Positions 51,509 to 59,371 of a stretch of 64,000 nt of DNA are shown piece after piece. The notes beneath the pieces were generated by a model. It made no database searches and was not told where the DNA came from. It was given only the letters and a program-made list of their open reading frames with translations. The stretch lies in the NCBI GenBank assembly GCA_016706275.1, contig JADJJY010000003.1, forward strand, positions 372,001-436,000, written 5' to 3'. The position numbers and the translations under genes were made by a program. This DNA comes from Chloracidobacterium sp. (GTDB taxonomy: Bacteria > Acidobacteriota > Blastocatellia > Pyrinomonadales > Pyrinomonadaceae). Numbering within the stretch: the first letter of the stretch is position 1; every line of letters starts with the position of its first letter.

Positions 51509-52237
51509 GTGACGCATCAACTTGACGAAATACGGGAAATTTACGCCGAGGCTTATCGCTGGTACGATCCGAAACGCGCCGTGCCCGTGCTCCACCTTTC
51601 ATTTTACCCGTATGTCGGCATAAATCATACAATTAGAATACGCAGCGGCGAAATTTTTGTCCGCATTGGCGAGATCTGCCGCGAGATGCCCCTCGCCTGC
51701 CACAAAGGCCTCGCCTATATCCTCGTCGGCAAATTGCTCCGAAAAAAGATCCCCGCCGGTGCAAGAGAGGTATATTCTGCGTACGTTAAATCCGAAGCGA
51801 TCCGCCTGCGAGCCGCCGATAATAAACGCGCCAAAGGCCGCAAGGTCGTCACGACCTCAAAAGGTTCGGTCTATGACCTCGACGAAATATTTGCCGAGCT
51901 AAACGCCAAATATTTTTTCGACACCATCCCCAAACCGGCCCTGACATGGTCCGCCAAAAAAACCTACCGCATCCTCGGCCACCATGACGCGACCCACGAT
52001 CACATCACGATCAGCAAGTCTTTAGACACAACGGCTACGCCGCGATACGTGGTTGAGTACGTCGTCTTCCACGAAATGCTCCACATCCACCACCCGACCA
52101 AACACGTCAACGGCCGGAGATACAACCACACGACCGCATTTAAGCGCGACGAGCAAAAATTTGCATACTACGACCAAGCCGAGACCTGGATCGAACGAAA
52201 CGTCCGGCGGATGAAGCGGGAAGCAAAGAAAAATTAA
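51509..52237 (+). CDS. SprT-like zinc metallopeptidase
   Basis: 242 residues from GTG 51509; no strong ribosome site. The zinc motif is HEMLH (188-192: HExxH) with a third His likely H207 (RYNHTTAFKRDEQ). The N-terminal 60 residues contain a strand-rich portion (LHLSFYPYVGINHTIRIRSG) ahead of the SprT core. Related eukaryotic enzymes cut DNA-protein crosslinks; bacterial SprT proteins are poorly known. It is divergent from hrcA. Function in protein damage is inferred only. Confidence 0.82.
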   Translation: MTHQLDEIREIYAEAYRWYDPKRAVPVLHLSFYPYVGINHTIRIRSGEIFVRIGEICREMPLACHKGLAYILVGKLLRKKIPAGAREVYSAYVKSEAIRLRAADNKRAKGRKVVTTSKGSVYDLDEIFAELNAKYFFDTIPKPALTWSAKKTYRILGHHDATHDHITISKSLDTTATPRYVVEYVVFHEMLHIHHPTKHVNGRRYNHTTAFKRDEQKFAYYDQAETWIERNVRRMKREAKKN

Positions 52238-53898
52238 TCCTGAGCCAACTGAGCGATGATCGCCCCGATCAGGCCAAAGTCTGAGGTCGTCTTGCGTTCC
52301 ATGCCGGATTTGGTGAAGCGGGTTTCGGTGAAGTACGTCGAAACGGATTGGGTTTCGCCGTGGCCCTCGCGGGCGAGCATATCGACGAGAGAGAGCGTGG
52401 TGGTCGAGTCGCGGCCGATCGTGGTTATCGGAGCATTACTTGTCGCCAGTTTGCGGAGAGCATCTGAACGCAGGTTTTCCAGACCGCCGAGCCGGGAGCC
52501 GTGAATTTTGATGAGATCGTCCCTTGAGCCGATCTTTATCGCGTCATCATCCAACGCTAGCTGCAAGTCGCCGTCCTCAGCAGTCCACACATTCAGTCCA
52601 TCGCCCGGCGGAGGAGCTTTTGTAGTTTGCTTCATATCGGGCGAGAGAGACTTAATAGTTGCCTGATCGTCGCCTCGGACCCCAACAACAACCGATTCTT
52701 CGGAATCAGCAGCAAGTTTGGCAGTAAGAATAATTCGGCTCGACTGATGTTTATATCCGAGCGACCCGAGAAATAATTCTGGATTGCGGATGCCGTAGGG
52801 GTCGAACAGAATTTTTGAAAATTCCTCGATCATCTTGCCCGCAAGAGAATCAGTTTTTTGTTGAGCGACAAGCACGGTACTACGCCATGCGACTCGTGGA
52901 TCTTTGAAATTGTAAAGTGACACGCTCGGCAGATCGGCAGGCAATTGTTCGATCACCGTGTTCTGGATCCGATCACCGGGAACCATCGTCTCGCTCAGTA
53001 CATTAGCGATCTCCGATGGCATTCCGACCTGATATTTATCCTCAATTCCCTGCTCGGTCTTGGTCGATGTCCAGGCAACATCGGTAACCGAGTTGCGGAT
53101 GAGCTGCGGCAAAATACCGGCGATAGCGGATTGGACCTCGGAGTCTTCGCCGGCTTCGGAGGCGAATTTTAGGCCGACAATATTGGCGATCTGGGCGACG
53201 CCGTCGGTTGAAACATAACCGGATGCGAGAGTTGCCGGGTCCGCGCTTTTGACCTTTCCGGCTTTTGCGACACTGTCAGATTCCCCACGTTTTACGGCGA
53301 GGCATTTATCGATGGCAGATTCGTCGTTACCAAAATAGATGATGCTGTCGATGACCAGAGCGTAAGCCTTGCGGCCATCCTTGGCTGTCCAGATAAAATA
53401 TTTGCCGCCGTGTTTGTCGCTGCGTTCGAGCTTCGGTTCGCTGTCGTAGATGTCTGCAACAAAACCGCCGAGCTTTTTCTCGGCGAACGCTACCGCCTGG
53501 TAATTGAAAGCGTGCGTATCGGCAACCGCAACAAAATGCGGCTGTACGCGTCCGACGCTGTGTTCGTCGGTGAGCTTTTCCTCGGAGGTCTCAAAACCGG
53601 TGACAGCGACCGCAAGCTGCACGCCTTTGAGCGCCGAAAAGTCAGGTTTGGTCTTTGCGACCTCTTTAAACGGCTTTGCGTCCACGATCGGCTGCAAAGC
53701 CGCGGCAAGGTCATTTGTCTCAAGATAAACAAGCGTCTCAGCCGGAACGAGCGTACGCATATCCGTCGGCTTGGTTGAACAAGAAGAGAGGAAAATTAAC
53801 CACAGATAGACGCAAATGAACGCAGATAAAGAGGATATTTTGGCTGATCGCCACTGAAATAATATTCTTAGATCTGATCTGCGTCTATCTGCGTTCAT
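52234..53898 (-). CDS. large lipoprotein, function unknown, with repeat-derived signal peptide
   Basis: 554 residues. Mature part from the Cys of LIFLSSCS onward reads TLVPAETLVYLETNDLAAAL and later WTAKDGRKAYALVIDSIIYFG, resembling DUF3352-type envelope proteins; no catalytic motif seen. The first 40 residues are encoded by an inverted word repeat: MNADRRRSDLR by one arm, SAFICVYLWL by the other. The hydrophobic core of the lipoprotein signal is therefore repeat DNA. No other start gives a signal. It overlaps the SprT-like gene by four bases, convergent. Confidence 0.8.
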   Translation of the reverse strand: MNADRRRSDLRILFQWRSAKISSLSAFICVYLWLIFLSSCSTKPTDMRTLVPAETLVYLETNDLAAALQPIVDAKPFKEVAKTKPDFSALKGVQLAVAVTGFETSEEKLTDEHSVGRVQPHFVAVADTHAFNYQAVAFAEKKLGGFVADIYDSEPKLERSDKHGGKYFIWTAKDGRKAYALVIDSIIYFGNDESAIDKCLAVKRGESDSVAKAGKVKSADPATLASGYVSTDGVAQIANIVGLKFASEAGEDSEVQSAIAGILPQLIRNSVTDVAWTSTKTEQGIEDKYQVGMPSEIANVLSETMVPGDRIQNTVIEQLPADLPSVSLYNFKDPRVAWRSTVLVAQQKTDSLAGKMIEEFSKILFDPYGIRNPELFLGSLGYKHQSSRIILTAKLAADSEESVVVGVRGDDQATIKSLSPDMKQTTKAPPPGDGLNVWTAEDGDLQLALDDDAIKIGSRDDLIKIHGSRLGGLENLRSDALRKLATSNAPITTIGRDSTTTLSLVDMLAREGHGETQSVSTYFTETRFTKSGMERKTTSDFGLIGAIIAQLAQD

Positions 53899-53907
53899 CT
53901 GCGGTTA
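53796..53907. repeat. inverted CGCAGATAGA word repeat covering a gene start
   Basis: AACCACAGATAGACGCAAAT and GAACGCAGATAAA (53798-53830) face ATCTGCGTCTATCTGCGTTC and ATCTGCGGTTAA (53877-53907). The arms are complementary over about 30 bases with mismatches. It covers codons 1-38 of the lipoprotein on the minus strand and lies 26 bases before the SDR start. Confidence 0.85.
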
Positions 53908-53933
53908 AATAAAATGATAAAATCCCAATCAAT

Positions 53934-54716
53934 ATGGACAAAATATTTGCTGACAACATTTTACAGGGTAAGGTCGCGTTTGTAACAGGCGGCGGCACGG
54001 GAATAACGGGCGGCGTCGCGAGGGCGTTTGCCGAACACGGAGCCAAGCTCGCGATCGTGAGCCGCAAGATCGAGAATCTCGAAGCGATGAAAGCCGAGGT
54101 CGAAGCTTTTGGCGGCGAGTGTTTTACAGTCGCGGCGGACGTTCGCGAATATGAGGCTGTAGAAAATGCTATCAAGCAAACCGTCGAGCACTACGGCAAA
54201 ATAGACATCGTGGTCAACGGAGCGGCGGGCAATTTTTTGTGTGCGGCGGATCAGCTGTCGCCAAACGGTTTTGGCACGGTCGTCGATATCGACACCAAGG
54301 GCACATTCAACGTCTGCCGTGCGTCATTCGAGGCTTTGAAAGAATCTAAGGGGCAGATCCTAAACATCTCGGCGACGCTGCATTACCTAGCGACGCCGAT
54401 GCAGATACACGTCTCGGCGGCAAAAGCGGGCGTCGATGCGATCACGCGAAATCTGTCCGTCGAATGGGGCCGTCACGGCATCCGCGTAAACGGCATCGCC
54501 CCGGGCCCGATCGAGGACACCGAGGGCATGAAACGACTGCTAATGCCCGAGCTGAAAGACAAGCTTGTCAAAAAGATCCCGATCGGACGTTTTGGCCGCA
54601 TCGCCGATATCGAAAACGCAGCGCTCTTTCTAACCTCCGACGCCGCAAGCTACGTCAACGGCGTAACGCTCGTTGTTGACGGTGGGAGTTGGTTGCTCGG
54701 CACGAGCTTGATGTAA
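53934..54716 (+). CDS. SDR-family 2,4-dienoyl-CoA reductase-like enzyme
   Basis: 260 residues. NADP-type Rossmann start FVTGGGTGITGGVARAFAEHG, then NGAAGNFLCAADQLSPNGF, which is typical of the peroxisomal/bacterial 2,4-dienoyl-CoA reductase branch. HVSAAKAGVDAITRNLSVEW replaces the classic Y-x3-K by a pattern with Ala and Lys only, as in that branch. It reduces double bonds in unsaturated acyl-CoA so that beta-oxidation can go on. It is four bases from trpG but not obviously related to it. Confidence 0.85.
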   Translation: MDKIFADNILQGKVAFVTGGGTGITGGVARAFAEHGAKLAIVSRKIENLEAMKAEVEAFGGECFTVAADVREYEAVENAIKQTVEHYGKIDIVVNGAAGNFLCAADQLSPNGFGTVVDIDTKGTFNVCRASFEALKESKGQILNISATLHYLATPMQIHVSAAKAGVDAITRNLSVEWGRHGIRVNGIAPGPIEDTEGMKRLLMPELKDKLVKKIPIGRFGRIADIENAALFLTSDAASYVNGVTLVVDGGSWLLGTSLM

Positions 54717-54719
54717 AAC

Positions 54720-55286
54720 ATGCTGCTCGTCATCGATAATTATGACTCATTTACCTACAACCTCGTTCAATATCTGGGCGAGCTTGGGGCTGAGATGCGC
54801 GTCGTCCGCAATGACGAAGTGACGGTCGATGAGATCGAGGGTGACATTAAACCCGAACGCATCCTGATCTCGCCGGGACCGGGAACACCCGACTCGGCGG
54901 GTATATCGCTGGGTGCGATCAAACGGTTTGCGGATAAATTACCGATTCTCGGCGTCTGTCTTGGCCATCAGGCGATCGGCCAGCATTTTGGCGGCAAGGT
55001 ATCGCGTGCCCCCGAACCGGTGCATGGAAAGCCTGTCGAGATCATCCACGACGGCAAAACTGTATTCGACGGCATTCCAAATAATTTCGCCGCGGGGCGT
55101 TATCACAGCTTGATCGTCGAGCGTGACAGCATGCCCGATACGCTCGAAATATCCGCCGAGTCACCCGATGGGCTTGTGATGGGGCTGCGTCACAAGACGC
55201 TGAAAATGGAGGGTGTGCAGTTTCACCCGGAGTCGATATTGACCGAGCACGGCAGAAAGTTATTGCAAAATTTCCTCGAACTCTGA
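54720..55286 (+). CDS. trpG: anthranilate/aminodeoxychorismate synthase glutaminase subunit
   Basis: 188 residues. Class I glutamine amidotransferase: NYDSFTYNLVQYLGELG at the start, SPGPGTPDSAG, the nucleophile Cys80 in GVCLGHQAIG, and HFGGK...VQFHPESIL for the His-Glu pair. It delivers ammonia to chorismate for anthranilate (tryptophan) or aminodeoxychorismate (folate). The partner (trpE/pabB) is not in the window. Co-directional with trpD 65 bases on. Confidence 0.93.
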   Translation: MLLVIDNYDSFTYNLVQYLGELGAEMRVVRNDEVTVDEIEGDIKPERILISPGPGTPDSAGISLGAIKRFADKLPILGVCLGHQAIGQHFGGKVSRAPEPVHGKPVEIIHDGKTVFDGIPNNFAAGRYHSLIVERDSMPDTLEISAESPDGLVMGLRHKTLKMEGVQFHPESILTEHGRKLLQNFLEL

Positions 55287-55351
55287 CATAGTAGTTATAG
55301 GGATCTGTTCCCTTTTGCCGCTCTCGATTCGCTCACCGAACAATAATTTTT

Positions 55352-56434
55352 ATGACCCGCACACGAGCCGATTGGCTGCCCTCGGCACCGATCACCGCCA
55401 CCAATCCAAAAGCCGACACGCCGCTGTTTCCCTTTTTCGCGCGCCTTCTGCGTGGCGAAGACCTTTCGGCAAACGAGGCTGCGGACTTTTTTCGTGCGCT
55501 AACCGACGGTCGCACCGGGTCGAATCAGATCGCCGGTGCCTTGACCGCCCTCACCGCCAAAGGCGAGACGCACGAGGAGCTTGCCGGTATGGCAAGCGTT
55601 ATGAGGTCGCTGGCGGTAAAAGTGCCGGGATCAAAAAAGGCTTTTGACATTGCGGGAACAGGCTCTTCGACTGCCCGAACATTTAACGTCTCGACCGCCG
55701 CCGCTCTTGTCGCCGCCGGTGCGGGGCTCGTCATTGCAAAACAAAGCAATCGCGGCGTGACCAGCAAAGCCGGCAGTGCCGATGTGCTCGGCGAGCTTGG
55801 CGTCAAAGTGTCGAGCGAACCGGACGTCGCCCAAATGGCCCTCAACGGCGTCGGATTGAGCTTTCTCTTTGCACCAAAATTTCACCCGTCGCTCAGGCGG
55901 CTCGCCGATGTCCGCAGCAGTTTGGGCATTCGCACTTGCCTGAACATTCTCGGCCTCTTAGCAAACCCGGCAAACGTTTCGCGGCAGCTCATCGGCGTCT
56001 GGCATCAATCGATGCTCGAACCGACCGCTCGGGCTCTGGCGATGCTGAAAACGGAAAAAGCCTGGGTCGTGCATGGCTCGGACGGACTCGATGAGATCAC
56101 GCTGGCGGGCAAGACATTTGTTGCCGCCGTGACCGGCACCGACGTCAAAGCTCACGTCATTTCACCCGCCGATTTTGGCCTCAAACCGGCTAAGATCGAC
56201 CATCTGAAAGCAAGCTCTGCCAAAGAAAGCGCGAAAATCATCCGCGAGGTACTTGCCAGCCGCCGCCGTGACGAGGCCCGTTCGCTGATCGTGCTAAACG
56301 CCGGTGCCGCCCTATTCCTTGGCGGTATTGCCAAAGACCCAATGCACGCTGCACGTCTCGCCGAACAAAGCATCGACAGCGGCCAGGCACAGAATAAACT
56401 CGACCGGCTCATACAAGTTACAAATAAAAAATAG
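55352..56434 (+). CDS. trpD: anthranilate phosphoribosyltransferase (divergent)
   Basis: 360 residues in the TrpD fold: N-terminal helical part (ANEAADFFRALTDGRTGSNQ), then the PRPP region, and GSDGLDEITLAG in the domain junction. Two usual motifs are altered: GTGSS (102-106) instead of GTGGD, and KQSNRG (130-135) instead of KHGNRS. The following TSKAGSADVLGELG is intact. Adjacency to trpG favours the tryptophan role, joining PRPP to anthranilate, but the changes in PRPP/Mg loops leave room for a paralogue with another base. Confidence 0.85.
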   Translation: MTRTRADWLPSAPITATNPKADTPLFPFFARLLRGEDLSANEAADFFRALTDGRTGSNQIAGALTALTAKGETHEELAGMASVMRSLAVKVPGSKKAFDIAGTGSSTARTFNVSTAAALVAAGAGLVIAKQSNRGVTSKAGSADVLGELGVKVSSEPDVAQMALNGVGLSFLFAPKFHPSLRRLADVRSSLGIRTCLNILGLLANPANVSRQLIGVWHQSMLEPTARALAMLKTEKAWVVHGSDGLDEITLAGKTFVAAVTGTDVKAHVISPADFGLKPAKIDHLKASSAKESAKIIREVLASRRRDEARSLIVLNAGAALFLGGIAKDPMHAARLAEQSIDSGQAQNKLDRLIQVTNKK

Positions 56435-56479
56435 TTCGTGATTGGTTGTTAGCGTGTTGTTAATCGATAATTAACGACG

Positions 56480-57535
56480 ATGCTATCGCTGTTTTCATCG
56501 CTGTACGGAAAGGTCGCCGATGTACGCAATCGTCTCTACGATCGCGGAATTTTCGAATCGCACGATCTCGGTGCCCGCGTGATCAGCATCGGCAATATTA
56601 CGACAGGCGGAACCGGCAAGACTCCGCTCGTTGCGTATGTTGCAAATATTTTAGCGGAACGCGGCGAAAAGGTTTGTATCTTGACTCGCGGTTACGGACG
56701 CAAAGATCCCCAAAATCGTGTCCTCGTATCCGACGGCGAAAATATTCTCGCAACCGCTATCGAGTCCGGCGACGAGCCGTTCGAATTGGCAAATAGATTA
56801 CGCAGTAAGGCGATGGTAATAGCTGACGCCGATCGTGTCGCGGCAGCGGAGTGGGCAAAGCGTAAATTCGGCGTGACCGCATTCGTTCTCGATGACGGCT
56901 TTCAGCACCGCAAGGCTAAACGCAATGTCGATATTGTCTGCATTGATGCAACAAACCCATTTGGCGGCGGCAAGATGCTGCCGTCGGGGCGTCTGCGTGA
57001 GCCGCTACATAATTTATTGCGGGCAGATGTAATTGTAATCACGCGGGGCGATTTGGTCGAAGATATTTCAGATCTGAAATTTGAAATTTCAAATTTGGCT
57101 CCGGATGCGGCGGTGTTTGTTGCAAAGAATAAAATAGTGCGGGTCGTAAGGTTAGAAGAATTTAACGCAGAGACGCAGAGGCCGCAAAGTGGGGAAACGG
57201 GAGAAAAAGAGAGCAGGGCGGAAACTGTAACTATCGGCTCACGGCCTGCATTCGCTTTTTGCGGGCTGGGCAATCCGGAAAATTTCTTTAAGTTGTTTCT
57301 CAGAAATAACATTACGGTTAACGGGCAACTCGCGTTTCGCGACCATTATGTTTATTCGCGAAAAGATATTGAAAAGATCAAGAATGAGGCGAGAGATGCC
57401 GGAGCAGAGGTTTTGTTAACGACGACAAAGGACGCTGTGAAATTATCAAATTTCAAATTTGAAATTCCTTGTTTTGTGGTTGAGATCGAGACAGAAATAG
57501 AAAACTCGGACGGATTTGAGGTGTTGATCTGGTAA
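56480..57535 (+). CDS. lpxK: tetraacyldisaccharide 4'-kinase (lipid A synthesis)
   Basis: 351 residues. P-loop GNITTGGTGKTPLVAYVANI (39-58), VLDDGFQHRKAKRNVDIVCI, and the GRLREP box. LpxK phosphorylates the 4' position of lipid A precursor at the inner membrane, so the organism makes lipid A. Two short insertions from word repeats lie in frame: DLKFEISN (about 197-205, AAATTT words) and EFNAETQRPQSG (about 226-237, CGCAGAG words). Relatives do not carry these in the same place as far as I know. Confidence 0.93.
   Translation: MLSLFSSLYGKVADVRNRLYDRGIFESHDLGARVISIGNITTGGTGKTPLVAYVANILAERGEKVCILTRGYGRKDPQNRVLVSDGENILATAIESGDEPFELANRLRSKAMVIADADRVAAAEWAKRKFGVTAFVLDDGFQHRKAKRNVDIVCIDATNPFGGGKMLPSGRLREPLHNLLRADVIVITRGDLVEDISDLKFEISNLAPDAAVFVAKNKIVRVVRLEEFNAETQRPQSGETGEKESRAETVTIGSRPAFAFCGLGNPENFFKLFLRNNITVNGQLAFRDHYVYSRKDIEKIKNEARDAGAEVLLTTTKDAVKLSNFKFEIPCFVVEIETEIENSDGFEVLIW
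57066..57097. repeat. AAATTT/GATCTG word palindrome inside lpxK
   Basis: TTTCAGATCTGAAATTTGAA followed by ATTTCAAATTTGG. Related stretches are at 57440-57470 (same gene) and 47418-47446 (between dnaJ and dnaK). The frame of lpxK is kept. Confidence 0.75.
57163..57195. repeat. ACGCAGAGG word repeat inside lpxK
   Basis: AACGCAGAGACGCAGAGGCC followed by GCAAAGTGGGG. Direct 8-10 bp words in frame, encoding NAETQRPQSGE. Confidence 0.75.
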
Positions 57536-57546
57536 GAACACACTCC

Positions 57547-57684
57547 CTACTGGTCGTGTTTCCGCCCTTTAGGTGGTTCTTTTTTATCGCCCCAGTAAAA
57601 TGCTTTTACGACGAGCACGTAGATCAGAATGCTCAGAGCGAGCAGCACGAAAAAGAATACGACCAGCCATGCTATTGAGGACAT
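57547..57684 (-). CDS. 45-residue single-helix membrane protein
   Basis: ATG 57684 is one base after the stop of the AI-2E-family gene (TAA-A-ATG), so it is translated by coupling. Sequence: MSSIAWLVVFFFVLLALSIL, then IYVLVVKAFYWGDKKE, then PPKGRKHDQ. One long hydrophobic helix and a basic C-terminus. No known family; the size and helix-basic tail resemble small accessory subunits of membrane transporters. A role with the upstream permease is inferred from coupling. Confidence 0.65.
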   Translation of the reverse strand: MSSIAWLVVFFFVLLALSILIYVLVVKAFYWGDKKEPPKGRKHDQ

Positions 57685-57685
57685 T

Positions 57686-58894
57686 TTAGGCTCCTGCCTC
57701 CGGGTGGGATTCGGCGTCTTCGATCCAACCTGAGACGAGGCCGCGTGTACCGCGATGTTCCAGCACGTGACGGTAGATGACGGTCGCGACCGCGACTATC
57801 GGTATCGCTAAGAACACTCCGGGAATGCCGGCAACCTGCTCGCCGGCAAGCACCGACAAGATGATCGCCAGCGGATGCAGATGTATGCCGCCGCGGACAA
57901 TGCGTGGATAGGTGACGTAATCGTGGATGATTCGCAGCACGATCAAAAAGATCGCAACGTATAGAGCTTTCCAAGGGTCGTCAGAGGCTGCGGCCGTAGT
58001 GATAACGATCAGGCCGATGGTAACGGGCCCAAGCAGCGGGACAAATTCGAAAATACCCGCGAGTATGCCTAGCAGCAATGCGTATTTTAGACCAAGAAAA
58101 TAAAATCCGATCGTGCAGAGTATCGCTATTAGCACACACGAAATGAGTTGTGCCCGAGTGTAAGCGGCAAGCGTCGTGTTTACCTCTTGCAGCACGGCCT
58201 CGGCACGCATACGATAGGGGCCGGCCGGGAACATGCGTAATACAGCCAACCGAAATTGATTTACATCTTTCAAAAAGAAAAATGCGAGAATCGGCACCAG
58301 CAAAAACCACGGCAGATAGGTGACCGACATCAGCACAAAATTGCCGACCGCAGCCGTAATGCTGCCACCGATATCCGTGGCTTTCTTATTTATCTCATTT
58401 TGAACCTCATCAGGAATACGCAGGCGGTCGAACCGCTGATTTAACTCGTTTCCCCGGGCCCGTAATGACTGGCCGTATGACGGGATGTTTGCCCCAAATT
58501 CTTTTGCCTGATCAATTACGCGCGGTGCGATGTTTGAGATCGCAATGCCGAGCACCGTAAAAACGAAAAGATACGCGATGACTATCGCAAACGAACGCGG
58601 CATCCATTTTTCAAGACCTCGATCTTTGAAAGGCCGCCGGATGAGCCGCACGAGCGGGTCGATTAGATATGCAAAAAACACCGACAGAATCACGAGGAAA
58701 AAAAGCGAAGTCACCGAACCGATGATCGTCTGCACCGAACCCGCGACAAACAAAATGATCAGCGTGATAACTACGACACGCAATATCGACCGTAGTGACG
58801 GTGATGACGGGTCGAGTACGACACGGGTCGCGGGCGATTTTGGCACATCAGGCGGAGCCGGTGGATCGATCTTAGGCGTTTTCAGCTCGGGCAT
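57686..58894 (-). CDS. AI-2E/PerM-family permease
   Basis: 402 residues. Eight or so helices; the family block GIFEFVPLLGPVTIGLIVIT (about 285-305) and the C-terminal VLRIIHDYVTYPRIVRGGIH with LHPLAIILSVLAGEQVAGIP match the UPF0118/AI-2E family. Members export autoinducer-2 or sodium/protons in some species; here the substrate is unknown. The soluble N-terminus is Pro-rich (KTPKIDPPAPPDVPKSP). It lies 18 bases after a lipoprotein gene on the same strand. Confidence 0.9.
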   Translation of the reverse strand: MPELKTPKIDPPAPPDVPKSPATRVVLDPSSPSLRSILRVVVITLIILFVAGSVQTIIGSVTSLFFLVILSVFFAYLIDPLVRLIRRPFKDRGLEKWMPRSFAIVIAYLFVFTVLGIAISNIAPRVIDQAKEFGANIPSYGQSLRARGNELNQRFDRLRIPDEVQNEINKKATDIGGSITAAVGNFVLMSVTYLPWFLLVPILAFFFLKDVNQFRLAVLRMFPAGPYRMRAEAVLQEVNTTLAAYTRAQLISCVLIAILCTIGFYFLGLKYALLLGILAGIFEFVPLLGPVTIGLIVITTAAASDDPWKALYVAIFLIVLRIIHDYVTYPRIVRGGIHLHPLAIILSVLAGEQVAGIPGVFLAIPIVAVATVIYRHVLEHRGTRGLVSGWIEDAESHPEAGA

Positions 58895-58912
58895 ATTCGT
58901 TAATAATATACG

Positions 58913-59371
58913 CTACTTATTCGCGTTTGCGTTGGTATTTGTTGGCGAAGGCGGTGAATAATTTTCGACGGCAAAACGGGCAAACAACACAAACATATTT
59001 TTGGGGGGTATTTGGCTATTAGAGCCAATGATAAACGCTTTGTCGTCGTCGGACGACATGCGGCGGTTAGCGTCAGCAGTTTGGGCTTTGATCACGCTGC
59101 GGTCCTCAGCATCGATCTTACCTCCGTCCTTACGCCGCAAAACATAGACAAAACGAAAATCTGCCGTCCGCATCGAACCGAGATCTTCTTCAAATACGGA
59201 CTTGCTTGGCTGAGCGTTTGACGAACCCGGCGTTTCCTTGCCCGATTTGAGAATGCCGTCATTTGCGCCGCAGGCAGCAGTCAGAGCAAGCAACAAGGTG
59301 AGCACGAGCTTTCCAACAACTCCCCTACTCCCCAACGCCTCTACTCCTCTACTAGTTTTCCGGGTCATCAT
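58913..59371 (-). CDS. lipoprotein with a repeat-coded N-terminus
   Basis: About 152 residues from an ATG at 59371 (59380 and 59368 also possible). A GGAGT word repeat encodes KTSRGVEALGSRGVVGK ahead of the hydrophobic core LVLTLLLALTAAC with its lipobox. A pre-core of about 20 residues is long for a lipoprotein signal. The mature protein has DFRFVYVLRRKDGGKIDAED and ends in an Asn/Thr/Ala tail (SPTNTNANANK). No function assigned. It overlaps the end of the membrane-protein gene. Confidence 0.75.
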   Translation of the reverse strand: MMTRKTSRGVEALGSRGVVGKLVLTLLLALTAACGANDGILKSGKETPGSSNAQPSKSVFEEDLGSMRTADFRFVYVLRRKDGGKIDAEDRSVIKAQTADANRRMSSDDDKAFIIGSNSQIPPKNMFVLFARFAVENYSPPSPTNTNANANK

